Shown: one piece after another, positions 45,012-53,198 of the stretch
Position numbering within the stretch: the first letter of the stretch is position 1
Layout of the letters: each line of letters starts with the position of its first letter
Origin: Phoenicibacter congonensis
GTDB lineage: Bacteria > Actinomycetota > Coriobacteriia > Coriobacteriales > Eggerthellaceae
Reading direction: 5' to 3'
Length of the DNA stretch: 64,000 nt
NCBI RefSeq assembly: GCF_900169485.1
Contig: NZ_LT821227.1
Span: forward strand, 1,054,001 to 1,118,000
Translations under genes and position numbers: made by a program
Notes under the pieces: model-generated
Told to the model about the DNA's origin: nothing
Databases searched by the model: none
Seen by the model: the letters and a program-made list of their open reading frames with translations, nothing else

Positions 45012-45473
45012 CTATTTTACATAACATTGAAATTCTAGAGAAAAGTTCCCAAGTTGAATAATGTCTCCATTCTGAAGAACTTTAGTCTCAACACTTTTGT
45101 TGTTGACCCAAACTCCATTAAAAGAACCCTCATCTCGGATAATCCATTCATTTTGTTCGAAAACAATGGAAGCATGATTTCGGGAAACAGTCATATCATT
45201 TAAAAAAATGTCACGTTTAGGGTCGCGACCAATCGAGGTGGGCTCTGTCCCCTGCTTCAACTCGTAACGTGAACCTTTTGTAATGCCTGAAAGAACAAGG
45301 ATATAGGCAGTCTTGGAATTAGGCTCTGGTTGCTGTGAAGGAGTCGCACAAGAGCCACTAAATTGAACTGGAGAAAATTGCTGAGTAGCACCAATCAATT
45401 GAAAGCCACAAACAGGACACCTCTCAATCCCATCTTCAATTTTGCTTTCGCACACTGGGCATTTGTCAAACAT
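45012..45473 (-). CDS. FHA domain protein with N-terminal zinc ribbon
   Basis: A 153-residue protein. Residues 5-23 form a zinc ribbon (CPVCESKI...CPVCGFQL), then a flexible linker, then a forkhead-associated domain at about residues 60-150 with SIGRDPKRDIFL, SRNHASI and GSFNGVWVNN. FHA domains bind phosphothreonine peptides, so the protein probably acts in Ser/Thr kinase signalling. GGAGG precedes the ATG. No kinase gene is in the window, although a PASTA protein is. Confidence 0.88.
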   Translation of the reverse strand: MFDKCPVCESKIEDGIERCPVCGFQLIGATQQFSPVQFSGSCATPSQQPEPNSKTAYILVLSGITKGSRYELKQGTEPTSIGRDPKRDIFLNDMTVSRNHASIVFEQNEWIIRDEGSFNGVWVNNKSVETKVLQNGDIIQLGNFSLEFQCYVK

Positions 45474-45511
45474 TGTTCCTCCAAAATAGTAATTAAAGTA
45501 CGTTTTGTGAA

Positions 45512-46864
45512 CTAGTTAAATTTTATCAGAAGCGGGGTGTCGTTTAAAATCTGCGTCGTTGCGGAATTTGCTTCTCCTGTGAAGTTATGAACAAAACGAG
45601 TTAGACCAAAAGAGAGCGAAGTTAAGAAATCAGGAGCGTCACAATCTTCAGCAGCTACAACGTTTTGAGCAGAGATAACCTTGTTATCTTGGATGAAGTC
45701 AACATGCCCAACAACATCACCAGCTTTTACAGCACCAGAAACATTATTAAATGTAAAATGCTGTGAGACATTTCCATCATATTTGAAAACTTTGGCTGAA
45801 GCTGAAGTGTCTTCTAGCTTGGCAGCTATTGTTTTGTCGAGCCAGGCAGAATTTGAAACTTGTGCAACAATGTCATTTTCTGCATTAGAAAACTTATAAT
45901 CAACAACGTTGTTAAAATACCAGTTAAAGAGATTTTTTGTGTCTTCAAAACGAGTAGAATCATCACTTGATCCAAGCACTACAGAATAAAGCATCACACC
46001 ATCACGCTCACACGCTCCAGCAAAACAATAGCCTGCAAGGTCAGTCGTTCCAGTTTTAATTCCACAAGCACCATCATACACATCAAGAAGTTCATCTGTT
46101 GACTCTAAAGTCTTAGTCTTTTTTTCGCCATTGTTTGTGTATGACAAATCATGTGACGAGTTCTTAACAGCTTCCTTAAAAGCATCAATTTTCATCGCAT
46201 TTTCAATTATTGTCATCAAATCATTAGCAGAACTGTGACTGTCGGATGAAAATTGATCTTCGTCTAGACCGTGAGGATTGGTAAATTTTGTGTGGGTGCA
46301 ACCGAGTTCAGACGCTCTTGAGTTCATTTTTGCAACAAAAGCGTCATAACCTGCCTGACTGTCACTTGTGTTTGCGAGATCTTTGCCAACACTCTCAGCA
46401 ATGGCGGTTGCTGCATCATTTCCTGAAGGTATCATGAGTGCATAAAGAGCTTCTGACAAAGTCATAGTGTCACCTGCTGAAAGTCCTGCGTTTGAACCTC
46501 CAGTTGAAACCGCATTTTCGCTTACAACAATTTGTTTGTCTAATGAAGAATTCTCAAGAGCAACAGTTGCTGTCATAATCTTAGTTAAACTTGCAATTTT
46601 CACTTCCGCATCAGCATCACGTGAAAATAACACTTTTCCATCTGAAGTTTTCAAAATTGCATTTGTGGCAAAAATGTTGGGTGCCTCAGATGCTCCAAGA
46701 CCACGCTCTTCCACATTTCCTGAAACTATATAGTCGCTTGAACGAGAATCAGCAAATGCAAATGACGATGGAGTGCAAGTTAATGAAAGAGAAAAGACTA
46801 CAGCCACAACGATTGAAGTTGTGCGCTTAATGAATGATTTGTATTTATTTTCTTGTGTATTCAT
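45512..46864 (-). CDS. D-alanyl-D-alanine carboxypeptidase (DacA / PBP5 type)
   Basis: A 450-residue secreted serine peptidase of family S11. An N-terminal signal segment (about residues 12-38) is followed by the active-site S92-x-x-K95 in ASLTKIMTA, SGN at 147-149 and KTGTTDLAGYC. It trims the terminal D-alanine of peptidoglycan stems. A PBP5-like C-terminal domain follows, and the end has a weakly hydrophobic stretch. It starts 2 bp after the vanW-like gene, so they are cotranscribed. Confidence 0.93.
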   Translation of the reverse strand: MNTQENKYKSFIKRTTSIVVAVVFSLSLTCTPSSFAFADSRSSDYIVSGNVEERGLGASEAPNIFATNAILKTSDGKVLFSRDADAEVKIASLTKIMTATVALENSSLDKQIVVSENAVSTGGSNAGLSAGDTMTLSEALYALMIPSGNDAATAIAESVGKDLANTSDSQAGYDAFVAKMNSRASELGCTHTKFTNPHGLDEDQFSSDSHSSANDLMTIIENAMKIDAFKEAVKNSSHDLSYTNNGEKKTKTLESTDELLDVYDGACGIKTGTTDLAGYCFAGACERDGVMLYSVVLGSSDDSTRFEDTKNLFNWYFNNVVDYKFSNAENDIVAQVSNSAWLDKTIAAKLEDTSASAKVFKYDGNVSQHFTFNNVSGAVKAGDVVGHVDFIQDNKVISAQNVVAAEDCDAPDFLTSLSFGLTRFVHNFTGEANSATTQILNDTPLLIKFN

Positions 46865-46866
46865 AT

Positions 46867-49125
46867 TTACTCGGTGTAGCCTCTGAGTTCTTTGATTTTT
46901 TCAGTGTCGGCATTTGGTCCAACATAAATTACTTCATCTTGTTTTGAATAGGAAGATGAGAAAAAGTTGTCATACAACAAATTGCCATTGGCATCGTAAA
47001 CTTTACGCTCAACAGTAACATCAGTACCATCTGTACCAACTGTTTTTACTGTCCACTGCCCTTCTGTAAGAGATGCGTTGTCCTCAAAAATAATCTTATG
47101 CTTCTCCCCTTCTGTGAACTCACCTGGAATCGATTGAATCGTCCTTCCGTTTGGCACTCCATAAAGCGTCACAGTTACAGAGCTGTCATCGTGTGTAGCG
47201 ACAAGCAAAAGATCAGAATCTGTGTCGTTTTCCCATTTGAGATCATTGTCCCAGGCATGGTTTTCCTCATTGACATAAACTGCAGCATCAAGCCCATCGG
47301 GATATGAAAGGTTTCTCAAAGCGTGGTTGTGGCGCTCTGTGATTGGAAGACCAGCATTGTATGCAGCATTAAAAACAGTTGTTGCAACTTGACAAATTCC
47401 CCCACCGGCTTCTTGGACAATTTGACCACCTACTTGAGTTCCAGCATCAAGATAGCCATGCTCGGCATCGCAAGGCCCAGAGGCAGTGTTAAATGAGAAC
47501 TCTCCATTATTCTTAGAAATTATCGTGTTTGATATAGTCTCAGAAACAAGTGCAATGTTGTGATTTCTGTTGGCGGTTGAAGATGTGTTTGTAAACTGCG
47601 TTGTAAAAGATGAAACTTTTGTTATTAACCCAAGATTTAGCGCTGTTTGAAAATCAAAATCGCTTCTCTGCGAGCTGTCGTTAATTTGAATTTTGTCGCG
47701 TTTTACATGTTCTGAAAAATAGTTCTCTTTTACAACATTTACCGCCTGTTGTAAATCCGGAATAGGATCATCTCCGACTGGATTTATCTTAATATTACCC
47801 GCATCGTCTTTCTGTATATTCAAAGCCATTTTCGATCTGCCATATTCATCAGCAATGAATGAAGAAAGAGATTGCATAGCCTTGTTATCGTCAACAGTAG
47901 CAATTAGCTTCCATGCGCTTTTCGACTTATCAATGCGCGTTGTTACCCAATCTCCCATTTGCTCTTTAGAAATCGATATATCTTTGTTGTTGTAGTTAAA
48001 AACAGCCCCTTCAGAAATTGCAGTTTCTACTTGGGATTTAACCGTTTCGGCAGCTCCCTTGTCAATTTTTACAGGATCTGCTTCGATTGAAAACAACAAC
48101 TTCTTTGGATCTTTAGTTTGCTCTTTCAATGAATCAACCACAGAAGTTAAGAAATAGTCCCTATTAACAGCTTCTCCATCATGGCCTTCTGTCACATTAA
48201 CGTTACCATTCGTGACTTCTATTCCATAGTCAACATGAGGATAACCGCTAGATTCTGCGACCTTCGAATAGAAAACTTCAAGACCATCACCTGTTTCAAG
48301 ATTGAGTGGAGTCACGTTTTTTAAAAGCCTTGCACCAATACGCTCAAAAATATTGAGACCATGCCCAACTTTGAAAGCATCGTTTATAGCTTTGTCATAG
48401 TTGTAGTGAGCACCGATTTCATGAGCACTCGTTTGGAGGATTTTTGCGTCGTTGGTTTGCTCTAGTGAAGTAATTTGTTCTGCAATCTTGTCTTGCTGTT
48501 CGAAGTAGTCGTCAAGATTAACTTCGTTATAAGAAGTTTCATCAGTAAAAACATAGATGGTTTTATTGTTTAAGTTGTCATCATAATGCAACTTGAGTGC
48601 ATCTCTAGCTTCATCAACACTCATTCCGCTAACGTCTACATCGCCAATTTTTACACCAGAATAAAACTTGTTTGCATAGCTGGCGGTGTCAACAGCAAAA
48701 AAGAAAAGAAGCGCAAGAATTACAATAAGAATTATTCTTGTTCTAGAACTTAGAGATAAAAACAAGTGGGCAATTGAACTGCCAACAGAGCTCAAAGCTC
48801 CTGCAATCGATGAACTGTTGCTTTTCTGAGTATTAAACGATTCAAGTTGAATGCTTGTGCACTTGTTTTTTGAGTTAGCCCTGGATTTACGACTAGATCC
48901 TCCAGAAATAGAGCTACTTTTCGTTAGTTCTCTTGGAATTCTTGCAGAAGAAGAAACTGATCGTTTGCGATTTCTAGTCTTTTCAGTTGAGAGGCTATCA
49001 GAAGAAAACTTAGAATTATTTCGCGGGCCAGAGACCGCCTCACGAGCGTCTGTATTAGTGCGTGACGCTTGAGGTTTCTTATCTGTTGATGTTGTTCTTC
49101 TTGTCGGCTTTCTTTTAGTTGGCAT
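46867..49125 (-). CDS. VanW family protein with peptidoglycan-binding and G5-like domains
   Basis: A 752-residue membrane protein. The first ~120 residues are basic, rich in Ser, Arg and Lys, and likely disordered in the cytoplasm. One transmembrane helix follows (about residues 128-150, ILIVILALLFFFA), then two repeats of the YoaR-type domain linked to peptidoglycan binding. The VanW domain is seen as FSFNTASGPCDAEHGY, GGGICQVATTVFNAA and RHNHALRNLSYPDG, and a G5-like C-terminus follows. Function of VanW is unknown. It lies between pgsA and dacA. Confidence 0.88.
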   Translation of the reverse strand: MPTKRKPTRRTTSTDKKPQASRTNTDAREAVSGPRNNSKFSSDSLSTEKTRNRKRSVSSSARIPRELTKSSSISGGSSRKSRANSKNKCTSIQLESFNTQKSNSSSIAGALSSVGSSIAHLFLSLSSRTRIILIVILALLFFFAVDTASYANKFYSGVKIGDVDVSGMSVDEARDALKLHYDDNLNNKTIYVFTDETSYNEVNLDDYFEQQDKIAEQITSLEQTNDAKILQTSAHEIGAHYNYDKAINDAFKVGHGLNIFERIGARLLKNVTPLNLETGDGLEVFYSKVAESSGYPHVDYGIEVTNGNVNVTEGHDGEAVNRDYFLTSVVDSLKEQTKDPKKLLFSIEADPVKIDKGAAETVKSQVETAISEGAVFNYNNKDISISKEQMGDWVTTRIDKSKSAWKLIATVDDNKAMQSLSSFIADEYGRSKMALNIQKDDAGNIKINPVGDDPIPDLQQAVNVVKENYFSEHVKRDKIQINDSSQRSDFDFQTALNLGLITKVSSFTTQFTNTSSTANRNHNIALVSETISNTIISKNNGEFSFNTASGPCDAEHGYLDAGTQVGGQIVQEAGGGICQVATTVFNAAYNAGLPITERHNHALRNLSYPDGLDAAVYVNEENHAWDNDLKWENDTDSDLLLVATHDDSSVTVTLYGVPNGRTIQSIPGEFTEGEKHKIIFEDNASLTEGQWTVKTVGTDGTDVTVERKVYDANGNLLYDNFFSSSYSKQDEVIYVGPNADTEKIKELRGYTE

Positions 49126-49130
49126 AGTTC

Positions 49131-49691
49131 CTAATCACAGGTTTTTAGGGCCAGAACTCCCTTATAAACATAATAGACGGTAACTGCCAACTGCAAGATT
49201 ACACCAAAATATACAAACCATAACCCTGCTTCATTTAAAAACAGTAAACACATGCCAAAAAACAGTAAAGCAGTTGCCACTTTCCCAGGATAAACAACTG
49301 GAATGCGAATGTGCTTAACATGCAAAAGCCAAAAACCACCGCTCAAAACAAACACTTCTCGAGCAAAAACGACAATTAAAACCCAAGTTGGCAGACCACA
49401 ATAAAGCCATGTTCCGACTACGCCAGAAACCATCAAAAGAGTGTCAACTGAAGGGTCTAGAAGTTGTCCGAGGCGCGAGACACAATGACAGCGACGTGCA
49501 ATTTGACCATCCAAAAAGTCAGTTGAAGCGGACACGGCATAAACAACCAATGCTGGTATCCTCTGACCGTTTGTGAGAAGGATAAAGAAAACAGGAACAA
49601 GCAACATCCTAATGAACGAAATTACATTAGGAACTGTGAGAATCTTGCTTGATACCTCTTCTTCGTTAGCTGTTACCTGCGAATTTTCCAC
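49131..49691 (-). CDS. pgsA: CDP-diacylglycerol-glycerol-3-phosphate phosphatidyltransferase family protein
   Basis: A 186-residue membrane enzyme of the CDP-alcohol phosphatidyltransferase class, with the complete motif DFLDGQIARR...GQLLDPSVD (D-x2-DG-x2-AR-x8-G-x3-D-x3-D). It most likely makes phosphatidylglycerol phosphate; cardiolipin or phosphatidylinositol-phosphate synthesis cannot be ruled out. The GTG start at 49691 has no Shine-Dalgarno but lies 7 bp after a TATAAT sequence that overlaps the echF stop, so a leaderless transcript is possible. Confidence 0.88.
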   Translation of the reverse strand: MENSQVTANEEEVSSKILTVPNVISFIRMLLVPVFFILLTNGQRIPALVVYAVSASTDFLDGQIARRCHCVSRLGQLLDPSVDTLLMVSGVVGTWLYCGLPTWVLIVVFAREVFVLSGGFWLLHVKHIRIPVVYPGKVATALLFFGMCLLFLNEAGLWFVYFGVILQLAVTVYYVYKGVLALKTCD

Positions 49692-49698
49692 GAAGGAG

Positions 49699-49704
49699 AT
49701 TATA
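49699..49704 (-). promoter_or_regulatory. Possible -10 box for a leaderless pgsA transcript
   Basis: TATAAT across the echF stop codon, 7 bp before the pgsA GTG. No consensus -35 was found, so this rests on position and on the absence of a ribosome site. Confidence 0.35.
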
Positions 49705-50086
49705 TCTCATTGTCCGAATTCTCAGCTGGTTTTGGCTTCTTCTCTGGAAGGTTTACTTCAACAACTTCAGCAACTTTAACACGTGCAACCGACTCATATT
49801 GAGGGTCCATTGAAAGACACTTCTTTGGACACACCTCGATACAAGATGAACAAGTAATGCATCTGAAGTGATCTATCGACCAGCTCTTCTTTGGTCTCGA
49901 AACATCAATTGCATCACAAGGACAAGTTTTTGCGCATCTGCCACACAAAATGCATTTGTCAGCATCGATAACAATTTTGCCTTTTTGCCCAGGATATGGC
50001 TCTTTTTTAACGACAGGATATGTTAGCGTCTCCTTCTTCTTGAAGATGCTAGGAATTGTCATTGTGACGAAATTTAATACACCCAT
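49700..50086 (-). CDS. echF: Ech hydrogenase ferredoxin subunit EchF (NuoI-like)
   Basis: A 128-residue subunit with two [4Fe-4S] motifs, CILCGRCAKTCP and CITCSSCIEVCP. It is the entry point for electrons from soluble ferredoxin in Ech complexes. The ATG at 50086 has GGGGAAGG close upstream; in-frame codons up to 50128 lie inside echE. The length fits M. barkeri EchF, with a short charged C-terminal tail. Confidence 0.9.
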   Translation of the reverse strand: MGVLNFVTMTIPSIFKKKETLTYPVVKKEPYPGQKGKIVIDADKCILCGRCAKTCPCDAIDVSRPKKSWSIDHFRCITCSSCIEVCPKKCLSMDPQYESVARVKVAEVVEVNLPEKKPKPAENSDNEI

Positions 50087-50096
50087 AAACCTTCCC

Positions 50097-51185
50097 CTAT
50101 CTCTCAGTGCATGAAATGCAAGGGTCAATTGTTAGGATAATCATATTAACGTCAGCCAAATCGCAACCCTGCAAAGCTGCTGTCATTCCAGCTATGTTTT
50201 GTGAGGTCGGAGTTCTCATTCTCATGCGGGCAAGGTTAACAGTGCCATTTCCGCGAGCATAATAGTAACATTCGCCACGAGGCTGCTCGAGCACATTAGA
50301 TGCCTGAGCACGGTCTGGAACATCTCCCTTGACTGTCACAGCAATTTCACCATAGGGAATCTTATCAACCATTTGCTTTATGATGTCAATTGATTGAAGA
50401 ACTTCTTTCATTCTAACTTTAATGCGAGCATAGCAGTCACCCTCATTTGAAGTAATTGGTTCAAAGCTGTCAAGATTAGCATATGCGCCTTTTCCAAATG
50501 AACGAACGTCATATTCAAGCCCACTTGCACGTCCAAAAGGACCAACCATTGATAGGTTCTGTGCTTCTTCCTTTGTAATTGTTCCAACACCAACGCATCT
50601 GTTTTTGATGCTTGAGTCTTTTAACAAAGTGTTGGTAATTTTTGCATAATCAGGCTTTAGCCCGTCAAGGATGTCACAAATTGCCGAAAGCTCAGAGTTT
50701 TCAATATCGCGCTTAACACCACCAACCTGGTTGGCAGACAAAATTACGCGTCCACCAGTCGTCTTCTCAAAAATATCGAGAACATGTTCGCGAAGTCTCC
50801 AGCAATGCATAAACAACGACTCAAAACCAAAAGCATCTGCCGCAAGTCCCAGCCAAAGCAAATGAGAATGAATTCTTGATAATTCATGCAAAATAACACG
50901 CAGATATTGGCCACGCTCAGGAACTTCAACATTCATGAGCTTCTCAACGGTTTCTGCATAACCCAGCGTGTGACCAAAAGCGCAAATTCCACAAATTCTT
51001 TCCGCAAAATAAATGAACTGATGATAGTCATATTTTTCAACCATCTTCTCAAGTCCACGATGAACAAAGCCAATTTGAGGAACAGCTTTGATTACTTTTT
51101 CATCTTCGACAATGAGATCTAAATGAAGCGGTTCAGGAAGAACAGGATGCTGCGGACCAAAAGGTATTACCGATGATTTAGCCAT
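50097..51185 (-). CDS. echE: Ech hydrogenase large subunit EchE (NuoD-like, NiFe site)
   Basis: A 362-residue catalytic subunit. Nickel ligands are in RICGICAFGHT (about residue 63) and in DPCISCTER, which is the very C-terminus of the protein. There is no residue tail beyond it, so no protease cleavage is needed, unlike HyfG. Lacking a NuoC fusion also separates it from HyfG. It probably reduces protons with ferredoxin electrons or the reverse, coupled to ion movement. Confidence 0.94.
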   Translation of the reverse strand: MAKSSVIPFGPQHPVLPEPLHLDLIVEDEKVIKAVPQIGFVHRGLEKMVEKYDYHQFIYFAERICGICAFGHTLGYAETVEKLMNVEVPERGQYLRVILHELSRIHSHLLWLGLAADAFGFESLFMHCWRLREHVLDIFEKTTGGRVILSANQVGGVKRDIENSELSAICDILDGLKPDYAKITNTLLKDSSIKNRCVGVGTITKEEAQNLSMVGPFGRASGLEYDVRSFGKGAYANLDSFEPITSNEGDCYARIKVRMKEVLQSIDIIKQMVDKIPYGEIAVTVKGDVPDRAQASNVLEQPRGECYYYARGNGTVNLARMRMRTPTSQNIAGMTAALQGCDLADVNMIILTIDPCISCTER

Positions 51186-51664
51186 TATTCCTCCTCTCCT
51201 TCATTTTTAGCTGCCGCTTTTTTTGCCGCTGCCTCAGCTTTTGCCTTCGCAATTTTTGCTGCCTTTGCAGCTGCAATTTTAGCTTCTTTCTCTCTTCTTG
51301 CAAGCTCTTTAGCCGAAATTACAGTCATTGGTTTTTCTTCAGATAATGCATAAAACTTGCCTGCAAAATCAAGCACGAGATTGTTAAAAGATATTCCAAA
51401 TAAATCGTGAATCTCGTTCTCGCAAACAAAGGCTTCAAAATATAAATCAGAAATTGATTCAACCGAAGCATCTTTTGCAAGGTGATCTACGTTGAAGTCT
51501 TTTAACTCACCGTCACGAGTCATAAAGCTATAAACAAGATCAATGTCATCATCGTTGTTTACTGCAAGAATTTGGACATAGCGACTGCCCTCATCAAGCA
51601 TTTGCTGTGCCAACTCATGTATTTGAGCAGGTGCAAGAGGTGCATACTCTTGTTTAAATTGCAT
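51185..51664 (-). CDS. echD: Ech hydrogenase subunit EchD (NuoC-like) with a basic Ala/Lys tail
   Basis: A 159-residue NuoC-like protein whose core ends near residue 115 (YFEAFVCENEIHDLFGI is the family block). The remaining 45 residues are Ala, Lys and Glu rich (for example KIAAAKAAKIAKAKAEAAAKK) and probably a long basic helix. The tail is not part of the usual Ech subunit. It overlaps the start of echE by one base. Confidence 0.86.
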   Translation of the reverse strand: MQFKQEYAPLAPAQIHELAQQMLDEGSRYVQILAVNNDDDIDLVYSFMTRDGELKDFNVDHLAKDASVESISDLYFEAFVCENEIHDLFGISFNNLVLDFAGKFYALSEEKPMTVISAKELARREKEAKIAAAKAAKIAKAKAEAAAKKAAAKNEGEEE

Positions 51665-51680
51665 AACTCACCTCTTTCTC

Positions 51681-52268
51681 TTAGTTTTTACTATTCGACT
51701 CAGCACCATCCGTTGCTGAAGTTGTTGTCTCATCACTGCTCTCAACAGCAACTGACTCATCTTCTGTTTTTTCCGATGCACTTTCATTTTCATCAGAGTC
51801 ACTTGGACTATCTTGCGCTGGCTTATTCGGATTATTCATTGCTGCGGCTTTTTCCTCAAGAATTGCACATGCCTCAATAACGGCATCAATTAATGTCTCG
51901 GGACGAACTGCACAACCAGGCGCATAAACATCGACAGGAATTGCTTGGTCAACGCCACCAATCACGTTGTAACAATCGTGAAAGACGCCTCCTGAACAGG
52001 CACAAATTCCACAAGCGACTACTACTTTTGGCTCAAGCATCTGGTTATAAATTTCTTTAATAACACTGATGTTTCTTTCGTTAACCGAGCCCGTGACCAT
52101 AAAAATGTCAGCCTGCTTTGGGTTGCCAGTGTTGATTACGCCAAAACGCTCAGCATCAAAGCCAGGACAAAGAGTTGCTAAAACTTCAATGTCACAACCG
52201 TTACAACTAGAGGCATCATAATGGATGACCCATGGAGATTTTGATAGATATGTGGTCTTATTACTCAA
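51681..52268 (-). CDS. echC: Ech hydrogenase small subunit EchC (NuoB-like) with an acidic tail
   Basis: A 195-residue NuoB-like subunit that holds the [4Fe-4S] cluster near the NiFe site; ligands are in SCNGCDIE, CGICACSGG and APGCAVRP. The last ~55 residues are rich in Asp, Glu and Ser and look disordered, an addition to the normal ~145-residue protein. The neighbouring EchD carries a basic tail of similar size. Confidence 0.9.
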   Translation of the reverse strand: MSNKTTYLSKSPWVIHYDASSCNGCDIEVLATLCPGFDAERFGVINTGNPKQADIFMVTGSVNERNISVIKEIYNQMLEPKVVVACGICACSGGVFHDCYNVIGGVDQAIPVDVYAPGCAVRPETLIDAVIEACAILEEKAAAMNNPNKPAQDSPSDSDENESASEKTEDESVAVESSDETTTSATDGAESNSKN

Positions 52269-52283
52269 AATGCATCACCCAAA

Positions 52284-53195
52284 CTAAAAGACTAAAAGAA
52301 CAAACAAATTCGCTACGCCACAAATAAATGCGACAGCCCATGCGCTAAACAACATAAGTTGCCATTTTACACGCGCAGCATTGCTATCAATAACAATTTC
52401 TAGAAACCAAATTACAAGAGCCACAACAACAGCTATAGCAATTGAAGCCGGATTCGAGTTTACGAAAAACAATGCCACCCAACCGAGAAACAGCACTGTC
52501 TCCAACCAGTGAGTAATCTCTAGGAGAGCAAGCGTTCTGCCAGACATTTCGGTTGTCATGCCACTCACAAGTTCTTGGTGCGCATGATGTGATGACGAAA
52601 GATCAAATGGTGATTTGCGCAACTTGATAGTCAACACATAAACTAAACCGACAAAAGCAATCCAGCAAGCAGCAATAGCGGGAACACCAAGGTTCATAAA
52701 TGTTGAAACATTCATTGATTCTGACACGCCAACACCCTGTGTAACGGCAAACACTGCAAGTGTTACGGCGAAGAAAAGAACCATAGGCTCATATGACATA
52801 ACCTGCAGAATTTCTCTAGCAGCTCCAGCTTCTGAATAAGGGCTCCTTGAGGAATAGGCAGCCAAAATAATCATCAATGCCGACAAGGTAATAACAAAAA
52901 TGCACATGAGCAAATTGCCACCAGAAAAGAAAATACCGCCAGCAATGACTGCAAGTATCAATCCAAATGCTACATAGGCACGTTCGGATGTGTTGATAGA
53001 AGCCTTCTCTTTAACAAGAAGCTTTTTAACATCATAGAAAGGCTGCAATAAAGGCGGTCCAACGCGGCCTTCCATCTTTGCCGCAATAACACGCTCGGCA
53101 CCTGCAAGAAGGCAGCCTACTATCGTGCCGAAAACACCAAACCCAACGCTAGCGGCAATGAGGATTAAAAAATATGTCAAATCAAAATCAACCAT
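52284..53195 (-). CDS. echB: Ech hydrogenase membrane subunit EchB (NuoH-like)
   Basis: A 303-residue protein with about eight transmembrane helices. The cytoplasmic loop AAKMEGRVGPPLLQPFYDVKKLL and the segment KLRKSPFDLSSSHHAHQELVSG are the NuoH-type signature of Ech and Hyc anchor subunits. It docks the catalytic module to the membrane. It lies 3 bp after echA and 15 bp before echC. Confidence 0.93.
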   Translation of the reverse strand: MVDFDLTYFLILIAASVGFGVFGTIVGCLLAGAERVIAAKMEGRVGPPLLQPFYDVKKLLVKEKASINTSERAYVAFGLILAVIAGGIFFSGGNLLMCIFVITLSALMIILAAYSSRSPYSEAGAAREILQVMSYEPMVLFFAVTLAVFAVTQGVGVSESMNVSTFMNLGVPAIAACWIAFVGLVYVLTIKLRKSPFDLSSSHHAHQELVSGMTTEMSGRTLALLEITHWLETVLFLGWVALFFVNSNPASIAIAVVVALVIWFLEIVIDSNAARVKWQLMLFSAWAVAFICGVANLFVLLVF

Positions 53196-53198
53196 TGC

